The notes beneath the pieces are model-generated. The model did no database searches. It saw only the letters and a program-made list of their open reading frames with translations, and was not told the DNA's origin. Source: Kitasatospora sp. NBC_01287 (lineage in GTDB: Bacteria; Actinomycetota; Actinomycetes; Streptomycetales; Streptomycetaceae). Taken from it: a stretch of 64,000 bases of DNA. The DNA is taken from contig NZ_JAPEPB010000001.1 of assembly GCF_026340565.1 (NCBI RefSeq), forward strand, positions 4,626,501 to 4,690,500, in the 5' to 3' direction. Positions 17,544-26,075 of the stretch are shown in pieces. Position numbers and translations under genes: made by a program. Position 1 is the first letter of the stretch; the number at the start of each line of letters is the position of its first letter.

Positions 17544-18329
17544 ATGGCCGAACTCCCCACCCGCGCCGCGTTCTTCGACGTCGACGGAACGCTGACCCGG
17601 AGCACCACCCTGTTCCGCTTCCTGCGGCACGAGATGGCCTCGCGCGGCCTGCCCCACCAGGCCTACGCGGCGCAACGCGAGCGACTGCGCGCCATGACCC
17701 TGGCCGGCGCCCCCCGAGCGGCCACCAACCGGGCGTACTTCCGGTTGCTGGCCGGCCGACCGGTCACCGAGCTGGCCGAGGCCGGCCGCCGCTGGTACCG
17801 GGCCGAGCGGGCGGACCTGTTCCGCCCCGAGGCGCTGGCGGTGCTGGCCGAGCACCGGGCGGCGGGCCACCTGGTGGTCCTGGTCTCCGGCTCGTTCGGT
17901 GCCGTGCTCGACCCGCTCGCCGAGGAGCTGGGCGCCGACGCGGTGCTCTGCACCCGGCCCGAGATCCGGGCCGGCCGCTACACCGGCGAGGTCGGCCGCC
18001 CCATGCTGGGCGCCCGCAAGGCGCTGGCCGCGGCCGAGTTGGCGGCCGGCCGCGGCATCGACCCGGCCGACTGCCACGGCTACGGCGACCACCGCTCCGA
18101 CCTCGCGCTGCTGCGGTTGGTCGGCCACCCGGTGGTGGTCGGCGAGGACGAGCAGCTGCTCCGGGCGGCGGCCGCGCACGGCTGGCCCCGGCTGACCCCG
18201 ACCCCCACCCCTGCACCGACCCCCACCCCTGCACCGACCCCTGCACCCGCCCCCACCCGCCCCTTCCCAGTACCGAGCGCGAGCGCCCCGAGCGCGACTA
18301 CTACCCATGGAATTGGAGACGCAGAGTGA
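17544..18329 (+). CDS. HAD-IB family phosphatase with PT-rich tail
   Basis: 261 residues. The HAD nucleophile motif FFDVDGTLT (Asp12, Asp14), motif II VLVSGSF and the motif III/IV region GYGDHRSDLALL define a SerB-like HAD-IB hydrolase. By analogy with butenolide/AHFCA pathways, where a HAD phosphatase acts after the condensing enzyme, it may dephosphorylate the condensation product; this is inferred. The last 50 residues are Pro/Thr/Ala repeats (PTPAPTPTPAPT) from tandem DNA at about 18198-18260. The stop overlaps the next start as GTGA. AAGGAGA precedes the ATG. Confidence 0.85.
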   Translation: MAELPTRAAFFDVDGTLTRSTTLFRFLRHEMASRGLPHQAYAAQRERLRAMTLAGAPRAATNRAYFRLLAGRPVTELAEAGRRWYRAERADLFRPEALAVLAEHRAAGHLVVLVSGSFGAVLDPLAEELGADAVLCTRPEIRAGRYTGEVGRPMLGARKALAAAELAAGRGIDPADCHGYGDHRSDLALLRLVGHPVVVGEDEQLLRAAAAHGWPRLTPTPTPAPTPTPAPTPAPAPTRPFPVPSASAPSATTTHGIGDAE

Positions 18330-19945
18330 ACCGGAAGACGACCGACCCGTCCGCCCCCGCCGTGCTGGTGATCGGCGCAGGCCCGGTCGGCATGGTGATC
18401 ACCAGTGAGCTCCTGCAGCAGGGCGTGGACGTCCGGCTGATCGACCGTCAGGCCGTGCTGGACGAGGACGACCCGCACTCCAAGGGCATCCTGCTCTGGC
18501 CGCGCAGCCTGGAGCTGCTGCGCCGGATCGGGGTCAGTGAGCAACTGGTGGCGGCGGGCCACCGCAGCGACGCCGTCGGCTACTTCTCGGACGGCCGCCA
18601 CCTGGGCAGCGCCCACCTGGACCGGCACCCCGACTCGCCCTACAACTTCGTGCTGACCCTGCCGCAGCGGGAGAGCGAGCGGATCCTGCGGGCCAGGCTG
18701 GCGGAGCTGGGCGGGGTGGTCGAGCGCGGCGTCGCGCTGGAGGCCATCGAGGGCGTCGAGGACACCGGGGCGGCCCCGGTGGTCACCCTGCGCCACCCGG
18801 ACGGCCGGACCGAACTGGTGCGCCCCTCCTGGGTGGTGGCCGCGGACGGTCCGGGCAGCACCACCCGCAACCTGCTCGGGATCAGCTTCGAGGGCGAGCC
18901 GATCGACGTCAGCTACGCGATCGGGGACGCCCCCATCCACGGGGACGCGCCCAAGGACACCGGCTACTACTACGCGCCGGACGGGGTGGTCGCGCTGGTC
19001 CCGCTGGCCGGCGGCCAGTACCGGATCGCCGCCAACATCCCGCACCGCGCGGAGGGCGAGGGCAACCCGCCCCGCGAGCTGCTGGAGGAGATCATCCGGC
19101 GCCGCGCCAAGATCGACATCACGGTCGGCGAACCGCTCTGGACCCGCTCCTTCCGCCCCCGGCTCGGCATGGCGTCCGGCTTCCGGCGCGGCCGGGTCTT
19201 CCTGGCCGGTGACTCCGGGCACGCGATCAGCCCGGCCGGCGGCCAGGGCATGAACGTCGGCTTCCAGGACGCGGCCAACATCGCCTGGAAGCTGGCCGGG
19301 GTGGTCAACGGGCGTCTGGACGCCTCGATCCTGGACAGCTACGAGCCCGAGCGGCTGGCCAGCGCCCAGCGGATGTCCGCCACCTCCGCCGCCCAGGCCA
19401 AGTTCGCCATGCAGAAGAGCCCGGCCCGCCGCCTGCGCCGGGACGCGATCTTCGTGGCCGGCCGGCTGGTCGGGGTGCTGCAGCGGGTGCTGGTGCCGCT
19501 GCTCAGCCAGACCGACACCAACTACGGCGACCTGGACAACCGGCCGCTGGTGCTGCGCAGGCAGGCCCTGGCCAAGCCGGGGGAGCGGCTGCCGCTCTTC
19601 GCCGGCCCCGCGCTCCCCGACGGCACCCCGGCGCTGGACGCCTACCGCCACACCGTCCTGCTCTGGCCGGGTCGCACGGCGCCCGCCGACTGGGCCGCCC
19701 AGGTGGGCGAGGCCCGCGGGCTCTTCGCCGGTCAGGCCGAGGTGCTCGACCTGGGCGGGCTGAGTGGCCACGCCGCCCGCAAGCTCCGCCGCCACCTGGG
19801 CAAGGAGCCGGTGCTGGCGCTGGTGCGCCCCGACGGGCACCTGGTCGAGCGCGCCGCGGTGAGCCACGCCGAGCGGCTGCGCTACCGGCTGGCCGACCTG
19901 GCCCCCGCCACCACCGCCGGTGCCGCGCAGCCGGTCACCGCCTGA
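18326..19945 (+). CDS. FAD-dependent monooxygenase (class A)
   Basis: 539 residues. The FAD site is VLVIGAGPVGMVITSELLQQ, the mid DG motif is VVAADGPGSTTRNLLG, and the third motif is VFLAGDSGHAISPAGGQGMN. The C-terminal thioredoxin-like part (about 420-530) is present. GTG start, coupled by GTGA to the HAD gene. It is probably an oxygenase or Baeyer-Villiger-like tailoring enzyme for the lipid or furanone product. It belongs to the same class as the protein at 9.3 kb but the sequences are clearly diverged. Confidence 0.9.
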   Translation: MNRKTTDPSAPAVLVIGAGPVGMVITSELLQQGVDVRLIDRQAVLDEDDPHSKGILLWPRSLELLRRIGVSEQLVAAGHRSDAVGYFSDGRHLGSAHLDRHPDSPYNFVLTLPQRESERILRARLAELGGVVERGVALEAIEGVEDTGAAPVVTLRHPDGRTELVRPSWVVAADGPGSTTRNLLGISFEGEPIDVSYAIGDAPIHGDAPKDTGYYYAPDGVVALVPLAGGQYRIAANIPHRAEGEGNPPRELLEEIIRRRAKIDITVGEPLWTRSFRPRLGMASGFRRGRVFLAGDSGHAISPAGGQGMNVGFQDAANIAWKLAGVVNGRLDASILDSYEPERLASAQRMSATSAAQAKFAMQKSPARRLRRDAIFVAGRLVGVLQRVLVPLLSQTDTNYGDLDNRPLVLRRQALAKPGERLPLFAGPALPDGTPALDAYRHTVLLWPGRTAPADWAAQVGEARGLFAGQAEVLDLGGLSGHAARKLRRHLGKEPVLALVRPDGHLVERAAVSHAERLRYRLADLAPATTAGAAQPVTA

Positions 19946-19987
19946 GCCGCCTGAGCCGCCTGAGCCGCCTGAGCCGCCTGAGCCGTC
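19943..19987 (+). repeat. Five 9-bp repeats giving serial in-frame stop codons
   Basis: TGAGCCGCC repeats at 19943, 19952, 19961, 19970 and, with one change, 19979. The period is three codons, so each unit supplies another in-frame TGA after the monooxygenase stop. Confidence 0.95.
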
Positions 19988-20064
19988 CTTCCTGCCAACG
20001 TCCCTACTATCAAACCTTCTTGACCAATCATCAGAAACACTACCGATCCACCGAGAGGATCATC

Positions 20065-20478
20065 ATGACCACCGAGCAGACCACCCTGGGCACCGGCGAG
20101 ACCCTGCAGGAGTTCTTCACCCGCTTCGGCGGCGGCGACCGCAAGGGCGTCCTGGAGCTCTTCACCGACGGCACCGACTGGAACGTGCCCGGCGCGGCGA
20201 ACGTCCCGTGGACCGGCCGGCGCAGCACCCCGGCGGAGATCGACGCCTTCCTCGAGAACTGCTACGAGCTGGTCACCACCGAGGCGTTCGCCGTCGACCA
20301 GGTGATCGTGGACGGCGAGAACGCGATCGCCCTGGGCAGCTTCACCCACCTGGTGAAGGCCACCGGCAAGCGCTTCGTCTCCGACTACGCCCTCCACGTG
20401 CGGGTGGTGGACGGCGTGATCCGGACGTACCACATGTTCGAGGACAGCCACGCGGCCTCCGAGGCCTTCACCGCCTGA
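20065..20478 (+). CDS. SnoaL-like (NTF2-fold) protein
   Basis: 137 residues of the SnoaL-like fold: an N-terminal helix (ETLQEFFTRFGGGDRKGVLELF), the DWNVPG strand, and a C-terminal FVSDYALHVRVVDGVIRTYHMFEDSH sheet. Family members act as cyclases, hydroxylases or isomerases of polyketides, or as small-molecule binding proteins. GAGAGG stands 6 nt before the ATG at 20065; the longer reading from 20020 has no site. It is a likely tailoring enzyme of the cluster, with unknown reaction. Confidence 0.82.
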   Translation: MTTEQTTLGTGETLQEFFTRFGGGDRKGVLELFTDGTDWNVPGAANVPWTGRRSTPAEIDAFLENCYELVTTEAFAVDQVIVDGENAIALGSFTHLVKATGKRFVSDYALHVRVVDGVIRTYHMFEDSHAASEAFTA

Positions 20479-20612
20479 GCCGGCGCCCGCCCGGCTCCCC
20501 CAGTCCGCGGCGGCGGGACGGCGGAACAACCCCGTCCCGTCGCCGCCGCCACGCCGGCCCCGCTCCCCCACGCACCCTCACACCCCCCTTCCCGGAAAGC
20601 GACCCCCCTCCC

Positions 20613-21902
20613 GTGCCCAGAACCGCCGCCGCCCCCGCCCCTGCCCCCGGGCGGAGCAGACTCCCCTCCCTCACCGGCCTGCGCACCGCTGCCGCCCTGA
20701 TGGTCTTCGGCTTCCACATCTACGCGGTGGCGCTCTTCGCCTCCCCCACGGCGAACAGCTGGATGTCCCACTCGCTCAGCCAGGGCGGCGTCGGGGTGAC
20801 CTTCTTCTTCCTGCTGAGCGGGTTCCTGCTCACCTGGACCGCCCGCGCCAACGACACGGTGCGCGGCTTCTGGCGCCGGCGGGCGGCCAAGATCGTACCC
20901 AACCACCTGGTCACCTGGGTGGTGGCGCTGGCCTTCCTGGGCTGGACCGGGCTCACCCTGACCGGCTCGTTCACCCCGGTCGGGCTGGACTCGCTGCCCA
21001 ACCTCCTCCTGCTGCAGGACTGGATACCGCGCGGCGGGGTCTTCTTCAGCATGAACATCCCGAGCTGGTCGCTGGGCTGCGAGGCTTTCTTCTACCTCTG
21101 CTTCCCGCTGCTGCTCCCGCTGCTGCGCCGGATCCCGGTGCGCGGCCTGTGGCCCGCCGCGCTGGCCCTGGCCGCCGCGGTCTGGGCGATGCCGGCCCTG
21201 GCGCAGTTGCTCTTCCACCAGGGCCCGAACGTGCCAGGCCTGCCGGTCAGCGAGGACCGGATGTGGTTCGTCTACACCTTCCCGCCGGTGCGGATGCTGG
21301 AGTTCGCGCTCGGCATGGTGCTCGCGCTGATCGTGGCCGCCGGGCGCTGGCCCGCTCTGCGGCTGCGCACCGCGACCGTGCTGGCCGTGCTCGGCTACCT
21401 GGCCTCCTCCTGGCTGCCGTACCTCTACGGGCTGAACGCCGGCGCGCTGATCCCGCTGGCGCTGCTGATCCCGACCGCCGCCACCGCCGACCTGGAGAAC
21501 CGCGCCTCCGTCTGGCGCGGTCGGGTGCTGTGCTGGCTGGGCAACGTCTCGTTCGCCTTCTACCTGGTCCACCAGCTGGTGATCCGCTGGGTGCACTACC
21601 TCTTCGGTGCCACCCGCTCGTTCGCCACGCCCGAGGCCCTGGGCCTCACCGTGCTGTCCCTGCTGCTCGCCCTCGGGCTGGCCACCGTCCTGTACTACGC
21701 CGTCGAGATGCCGCTGATGCGGCGGCTCAGCCACGGCCGGCCCCGGACCGTCAGCCCCGTTCCGCTCGGCCTGATCCCGGCCCAGCGGGCCGGCAGCGCC
21801 GTCCCCACCGTCCCGTCGCACCGCGAGGTGCAGGAGGAAACCATCCCGTCGCACCGCGAGGTGCAGGGGGAAGATGAGGAAGACCATGTCCGCAGTCACT
21901 GA
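20613..21902 (+). CDS. Acyltransferase 3 family membrane protein
   Basis: 429 residues with about ten membrane helices. The catalytic His motif sits early (LMVFGFHIYAV); FFFLLSGFLLTW and the RRAAKIVPNHL loop follow, typical of AT3/OafA O-acyltransferases that acylate sugars, peptidoglycan or macrolides. In this cluster it could acylate the sugar-like head group. Start taken at the GTG 20613, the first codon that preserves the normal N-terminus. The C-terminal tail carries a duplicated 11-residue unit (PSHREVQ...), and the last 17 bp overlap the MFS gene. Confidence 0.85.
   Translation: MPRTAAAPAPAPGRSRLPSLTGLRTAAALMVFGFHIYAVALFASPTANSWMSHSLSQGGVGVTFFFLLSGFLLTWTARANDTVRGFWRRRAAKIVPNHLVTWVVALAFLGWTGLTLTGSFTPVGLDSLPNLLLLQDWIPRGGVFFSMNIPSWSLGCEAFFYLCFPLLLPLLRRIPVRGLWPAALALAAAVWAMPALAQLLFHQGPNVPGLPVSEDRMWFVYTFPPVRMLEFALGMVLALIVAAGRWPALRLRTATVLAVLGYLASSWLPYLYGLNAGALIPLALLIPTAATADLENRASVWRGRVLCWLGNVSFAFYLVHQLVIRWVHYLFGATRSFATPEALGLTVLSLLLALGLATVLYYAVEMPLMRRLSHGRPRTVSPVPLGLIPAQRAGSAVPTVPSHREVQEETIPSHREVQGEDEEDHVRSH
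21811..21876 (+). repeat. 33-bp tandem duplication containing a GCACC/GGTGC hairpin
   Basis: Two 33-bp units starting at 21811 and 21844 contain GCACC-GCGA-GGTGC followed by a purine stretch (AGGAGG or GGGGGAAG). They encode the duplicated acyltransferase tail and lie directly ahead of the MFS start, so the second hairpin sits at its ribosome-binding region. Confidence 0.8.
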
Positions 21903-23358
21903 CCGCACCGAGGCCGGAGCCGGGGCCGCTGCCACGGCCGGCGCCCCGGTGATGACCCGGCGCCTCCGGGTGATCCTGCTCCTGCTGCTGGGCGCCCAGT
22001 TCATGCTGGCCGCCGACTTCTCGATCCTGAATGTGGCCCTGCCCGACATCGGCAAGGGGCTCGGCTTCTCGCTCGGCAACCTGCAGTGGGTCACCACCGC
22101 CTTCTCGCTGGCAGCCGCCGGCTTCACGCTGCTCTTCGGCCGGGTGGCCGACCTGTTCGGGCGGCGCCGGCTCTTTCTGATCGGGATGGCGCTGCTCACC
22201 GCGGCCTCCCTGGTCGGCGGGGTCGCCGAGTCGCCCGGCATCCTGCTGGCCGGCCGGGTGGCGCAGGGCCTGGCCACCGCGATGGTCACCCCGGCGGCGC
22301 TCTCGCTGCTCACCACCTCCTTCCCGGAGGGTCCGCTGCGCGACCGGGCGCTGGGGCTGAACGGCGCGATGCTCTCGGCCGGTTTCATCACCGGCGCGGT
22401 GCTCGGCGGCGTGCTGACCGACCTGCTCAGCTGGCGCTGGGCGTTCTTCATCAACCTGCCGGTCGGCGTGACGGTGCTGGTGCTCGCCATGACGGTGCTC
22501 AAGGAGAGCCGGGCCGAGCGCACCGCCAAGCTGGACGTGCCCGGTGCCGTGACGGTCAGTGCCGGCCTGCTGGCGCTGGTCTACGGGATCACCGCCGCGC
22601 AGAGCGACGGCTGGGGCTCGGTGGGCACGCTGCTGCCGCTGCTGCTCGGCATCGCGCTGCTGGTCGCGTTCTACGTGATCGAGCTGCGCGCCGCCGAACC
22701 GCTCGCCTCGGTGCGGGTGCTGAAGCGCCGCACGGTGCGCTGGGGCAACCTGGGCGGCCTGATCACCTTCACCATGGGCTCCGGCGTCACCTTCCTGATG
22801 ACGCTCTACCTGCAGAAGGTGCTGGGCTTCTCGCCGCTGGTCACCGGGCTCTCCTTCGGGTTGCTGGGTGTGGCCGCGTTCGTCGGCGGGGCGCTGGCGC
22901 CGCGCCTGATCGGGCGGTTCGGCGGGCCGAAGGCGCTGGTCGGCGGGCTGCTGGTGCAGGGGGCGGCGAGCTTCCTGCTGGCGGGCATCGGGGGCGGCAG
23001 CAAGAGCTGGCTGATCCTGGTGCTGGCCGGGACGGCGGTCTCCGGGTTCGGCCACATCAGCGCGGTGGTCTCGTACATGGTGACCGGCACCTCCGGCCTG
23101 CCGGACGGGGAGCAGGGCCTGGCCACCGGCCTGACCACACTCACCCAGCTGGTCGGCCTGACCCTGGGCATCCCGGTGCTCAGCAGCATCGTCACCGCGC
23201 GGACCACCGCCCTGCAGGCCACCCACAGCGCGGCCGACTCGGTGCTGGCCGGCGTGCGGCTGGCACTGCTGGTCAACGGCGGTGTGCTGCTGGTCGGGGC
23301 GCTGGCGATCGCGCTCTTCTTCGCCCGCGGCACCGCTCGCCGTTCGGCCACCGCCTGA
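21886..23358 (+). CDS. MFS exporter, DHA2 (14 TM) drug:H+ antiporter type
   Basis: 490 residues with fourteen hydrophobic segments. Motif A is GRVADLFGRRRLFLIG, and antiporter motif C lies in LNGAMLSAGFITGAVLGGVL. This is the EmrB/QacA class that exports drugs and natural products. I chose the ATG at 21886 because AGGA lies 6 nt upstream; another ATG at 21874 has the purine tract directly against it. It overlaps the acyltransferase gene and is probably the cluster's self-resistance or export pump. It ends at 8-bp repeats and the terminator at 23423. Confidence 0.9.
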   Translation: MSAVTDRTEAGAGAAATAGAPVMTRRLRVILLLLLGAQFMLAADFSILNVALPDIGKGLGFSLGNLQWVTTAFSLAAAGFTLLFGRVADLFGRRRLFLIGMALLTAASLVGGVAESPGILLAGRVAQGLATAMVTPAALSLLTTSFPEGPLRDRALGLNGAMLSAGFITGAVLGGVLTDLLSWRWAFFINLPVGVTVLVLAMTVLKESRAERTAKLDVPGAVTVSAGLLALVYGITAAQSDGWGSVGTLLPLLLGIALLVAFYVIELRAAEPLASVRVLKRRTVRWGNLGGLITFTMGSGVTFLMTLYLQKVLGFSPLVTGLSFGLLGVAAFVGGALAPRLIGRFGGPKALVGGLLVQGAASFLLAGIGGGSKSWLILVLAGTAVSGFGHISAVVSYMVTGTSGLPDGEQGLATGLTTLTQLVGLTLGIPVLSSIVTARTTALQATHSAADSVLAGVRLALLVNGGVLLVGALAIALFFARGTARRSATA

Positions 23359-23387
23359 GCGCCTGAGCGGCTGAGCGGCTGAGCGCG
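23356..23387 (+). repeat. 8-bp tandem repeats starting at the MFS stop codon
   Basis: TGAGCGCC, TGAGCGGC, TGAGCGGC, TGAGCGCG at 23356, 23364, 23372 and 23380; the first TGA is the stop codon. Confidence 0.85.
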
Positions 23388-23422
23388 GCGCGACCGCTGC
23401 CGCGCCCGCGGTCGACCCACCC

Positions 23423-23454
23423 ACCGCCGCTGCCTCCTTCGAGGCAGCGGCGGT
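23423..23454 (+). terminator. Strong terminator after the AvrD cluster's main transcript
   Basis: A perfect 14-bp stem (23423-23436 with 23441-23454) and loop CTTC. It lies 65 bp after the MFS stop and about 100 bp before the reductase gene, and probably marks the end of the long plus-strand operon. Confidence 0.88.
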
Positions 23455-23553
23455 GACGTAGGAGGTAGCGCGCCCCCATGAGGCCCGGGGCCGACCTACC
23501 GTTGTCCCACCTGAACCGCTCCTCCTCTCCAACTCCCTTGAAAGGCGCGTCTG

Positions 23554-24480
23554 ATGCGTACTGTCGTGGTGAAGAACTTCGGTGGCCCCGAGGCTGCCGA
23601 GCTGATCGGGACCGAGCTGCCGGCCCTCGGCGCGGACCAGCTGCGGATCCGGGTCGCCGCTGCCGCCGTGCACCCGGCCGACCTGCTGACCCGCTCCGGC
23701 GCGCTGGCCGCCCTGCTGCCCGAGCGCCCGCACTACACCCTCGGCTGGGACCTGTCCGGCACCGTGGACGCGGTGGGCGCCGAGGTCACCTCCTTCGCCG
23801 TCGGCGAGCCGGTGGTGGCGCTCTCCGACTGGTTCGCCACCCTGAACGGCACCCAGGCCGAGTACGTGGTGCTGCCGGCCACGGCGGTCGCCCCCGCCCC
23901 GACCAAGGCCACCGAGGTCGAGGCCGCCACCCTCCCGCTGAACGGCCTGACCGCGGCCCAGGCGCTGGACCTGATCGGCCTGGCCGAGGGCGCGACCCTG
24001 CTGGTCACCGGCGGGGCCGGCGGTGTCGGCGGCTTCGCCGTCGAACTCGCGGTCAGCCGGGGCCTGCGGGTGATCGCGGTGGCGGGCATCAAGGACCAGG
24101 CCTTCGTCACCGGGCTCGGCGCCCAGTGGGTCGAGCGCGGCGAGCAGGCCGCCGAGGCGGTGCGGGCGCTGGTGCCCGGCGGCGTGGACGGGGTCTTCGA
24201 CACCGCCCTGGTCGGCTCACCGCTGCTGGCCGCCGTGCGCGACGGCGGGGTCTTCGTCAACGTCTTCCCGCCGGCCGCCCCGGTGGCCGAGCGCGGCATC
24301 CGGGTGGACAGCGTCGGCGTGCACAGCGACGGTGCCCAGTTGGCCGCGCTGTCCGAGCTGGTCGACCAGGGCAGCCTGACGCTGCGCCCGGCCCGCACCT
24401 TCGCGGCGGCCGAGGTGGCCGCCGCCCACACACTGCTGGCCGGCGGCGGCCAGCGCGGCGGGGTCGTCCTCACCTTCTGA
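23554..24480 (+). CDS. NADP-dependent medium-chain oxidoreductase (quinone reductase type)
   Basis: 308 residues. A GroES-like N-terminal domain lacks zinc ligands, and a Rossmann domain has LLVTGGAGGVGGFAVELA. This is the zinc-independent quinone oxidoreductase / enoyl reductase branch of the MDR family. GAAAGG precedes the ATG. It lies after the operon terminator but in the same direction, with the SDR gene 67 bp downstream. A role in reducing a double bond of the cluster product is plausible but not shown. Confidence 0.88.
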   Translation: MRTVVVKNFGGPEAAELIGTELPALGADQLRIRVAAAAVHPADLLTRSGALAALLPERPHYTLGWDLSGTVDAVGAEVTSFAVGEPVVALSDWFATLNGTQAEYVVLPATAVAPAPTKATEVEAATLPLNGLTAAQALDLIGLAEGATLLVTGGAGGVGGFAVELAVSRGLRVIAVAGIKDQAFVTGLGAQWVERGEQAAEAVRALVPGGVDGVFDTALVGSPLLAAVRDGGVFVNVFPPAAPVAERGIRVDSVGVHSDGAQLAALSELVDQGSLTLRPARTFAAAEVAAAHTLLAGGGQRGGVVLTF

Positions 24481-24547
24481 CTCTGACCCCCAGCCAGTGA
24501 GTTGCAGCCAGCGCGTTGCAGCCAATGAGTCGCAGGAGGGCACCGCA

Positions 24548-25315
24548 ATGAGCCAATCCCCCACCCGCGTGGCCGTCATAGCCGGTGCCGGCAACGACAT
24601 CGGCCTCGCCGTGGCCCGCAAGCTCGCCGGCCACGGCTACCGGATCGCCGTCGTCGACCGGACCGAGGCGCTCTGCTACCGCACGCTGGAAGCCGTCTCG
24701 GCGGCCGGCGGGCAGGCGCAGGTGTTCCCGGGCGACGTCCGGCTGATCCACGAGGCCGAGGCGGTGATGACCCGGATCGCCGAGCAGTTGGGCGAGCCCT
24801 CCGTGCTGGTCAACAACACCTCCCAGCTGCCGGACTTCGCCCCCAGCTCGCTGCCCGGGGCGGAGGAGGACTGGGACGGCACGCTGCGCGCCGGGCTGCG
24901 GGCGCCCTACCTGCTGAGCGCGGCGGCCCGGCGCTACCTGGTCGGCCAGGGCTGGGGCCGGATCGTCAACGTGGCCCGCCCGCAGGCCGGCGGCGAGCGC
25001 GGCGATCTGGCCGCGGCCGCCGCGACCGACGGGGTGCGCGGGCTGACCCGGGCCCTGGCGGTCGACCTCGGGCCGCACGGCGTCACGGTCAACGCCGTGC
25101 TGCCCGGCCTGATCGCCACCGACTCGGCCCGCACCGCGGCCGACTGCCTGGGGGTCAGCTTCGAGGACGCCCGCAAGGACGTGCTGGAGCGGATCCCGCT
25201 GGGCCGCCCCGGCACCCCCGAGGAGGTGGCCGACGCGGTCTGGTTCTTCGCCTCCGAGGCGGCCGACTACGTCTCGGGGCAGGTGCTGCACGTGGCCGGC
25301 GGCCCGGTGGCCTGA
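24548..25315 (+). CDS. Short-chain dehydrogenase/reductase fold protein with degenerate active site
   Basis: 255 residues, FabG-like throughout: the nucleotide motif AGAGNDIGLAVARKL, VLVNNTSQ, GRIVNVARPQ, GLTRALAVDLGPHGVTVNAVLPG and a C-terminal SGQVLHVAGG. The catalytic residues are missing. The stretch that normally reads YxxSK is AAAAT, so both the catalytic Tyr and Lys are lost, and the usual Ser in the INISS region is replaced in NVARPQA. It may bind NADP(H) but is unlikely to be a normal reductase. AGGAGG precedes the ATG at 24548. The gene follows the MDR gene closely. Confidence 0.85.
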   Translation: MSQSPTRVAVIAGAGNDIGLAVARKLAGHGYRIAVVDRTEALCYRTLEAVSAAGGQAQVFPGDVRLIHEAEAVMTRIAEQLGEPSVLVNNTSQLPDFAPSSLPGAEEDWDGTLRAGLRAPYLLSAAARRYLVGQGWGRIVNVARPQAGGERGDLAAAAATDGVRGLTRALAVDLGPHGVTVNAVLPGLIATDSARTAADCLGVSFEDARKDVLERIPLGRPGTPEEVADAVWFFASEAADYVSGQVLHVAGGPVA

Positions 25316-25352
25316 GCCGCGGCACTCCGGCCCCCGGGCGGCGGGGCGGGCG

Positions 25353-26075
25353 TCAGCGCCGCCCGTACCCCGCCGGGCCGCCGCGGTGGCCGACCGGCTC
25401 GATCAGCTCGCGCTCGACCGCCTTGTTCACCGCGTCGATCCGCGAGACCGCGTCCAACTTGCCGAAGATGTTGCGCAGATGGCGCTTGACGGTGCCCTCG
25501 GTGATGCCCAGGCGGCCGGCGATCTGCCGGTTGCTCAGCGCCTGCGCGGCCCAACCGAGCACCTCCACCTCGCGGCTGGACAGGCCGCCGGCCTCGCCCG
25601 CCTCGCCGGTCGCGCGGCGCAGGCTCTCCGGCGAGACCGAGACGGTGACGGTGCGCCGCCCGCTCTCCTCGCGCTGGCGGATGGTGGAGATCAGGGTCTC
25701 CCGGCTGACGCTCTTGTGCAGGTAGCCGCGCACCCCGAGGGAGAGCAGCTCCTGGACCAGCCGCTGGCCGTCGTCCATGCTCAGCACGATGATCCGGATC
25801 TGCGGATCCCGGTCCAGGATCCGCCGGACCGTCACCGGCGGGTCGTTCTCCGGCATCTCGATGTCCAGCAGCACCACGTCGGGCCGGTGCTGCCCGGCCA
25901 TCCGGATCGCCTCGGTGCCGGTGCCGGCCTGGGCCACCACCTCGAAGCCCGGCTCGGTCTCCAGCAGGTCGCAGAGCGCGCCGCGCAGCAGCGTGTGGTC
26001 GTCGGCGACCAGGATCCGCACCCGGTCCTGGTCGGCCAGGGCCGTGACGCCGGCCTGGGCGAGGTCCTCGCTCAC
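25353..26075 (-). CDS. NarL/LuxR-family response regulator
   Basis: 240 residues. The receiver domain (about 18-135) has the phospho-acceptor Asp71 in DVVLLDIEMP and the acidic pair in LVADDHTLL. The LuxR-type HTH (about 170-235) has SSREVEVLGW and NRQIAGRLGITEGTVKRHL. The GTG start at 26075 overlaps the kinase stop (GTGA), so the pair is translationally coupled. It lies convergent to the end of the AvrD region and could control it or the divergent NUDIX-MarR genes; no target site is identified. Confidence 0.92.
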   Translation of the reverse strand: MSEDLAQAGVTALADQDRVRILVADDHTLLRGALCDLLETEPGFEVVAQAGTGTEAIRMAGQHRPDVVLLDIEMPENDPPVTVRRILDRDPQIRIIVLSMDDGQRLVQELLSLGVRGYLHKSVSRETLISTIRQREESGRRTVTVSVSPESLRRATGEAGEAGGLSSREVEVLGWAAQALSNRQIAGRLGITEGTVKRHLRNIFGKLDAVSRIDAVNKAVERELIEPVGHRGGPAGYGRR

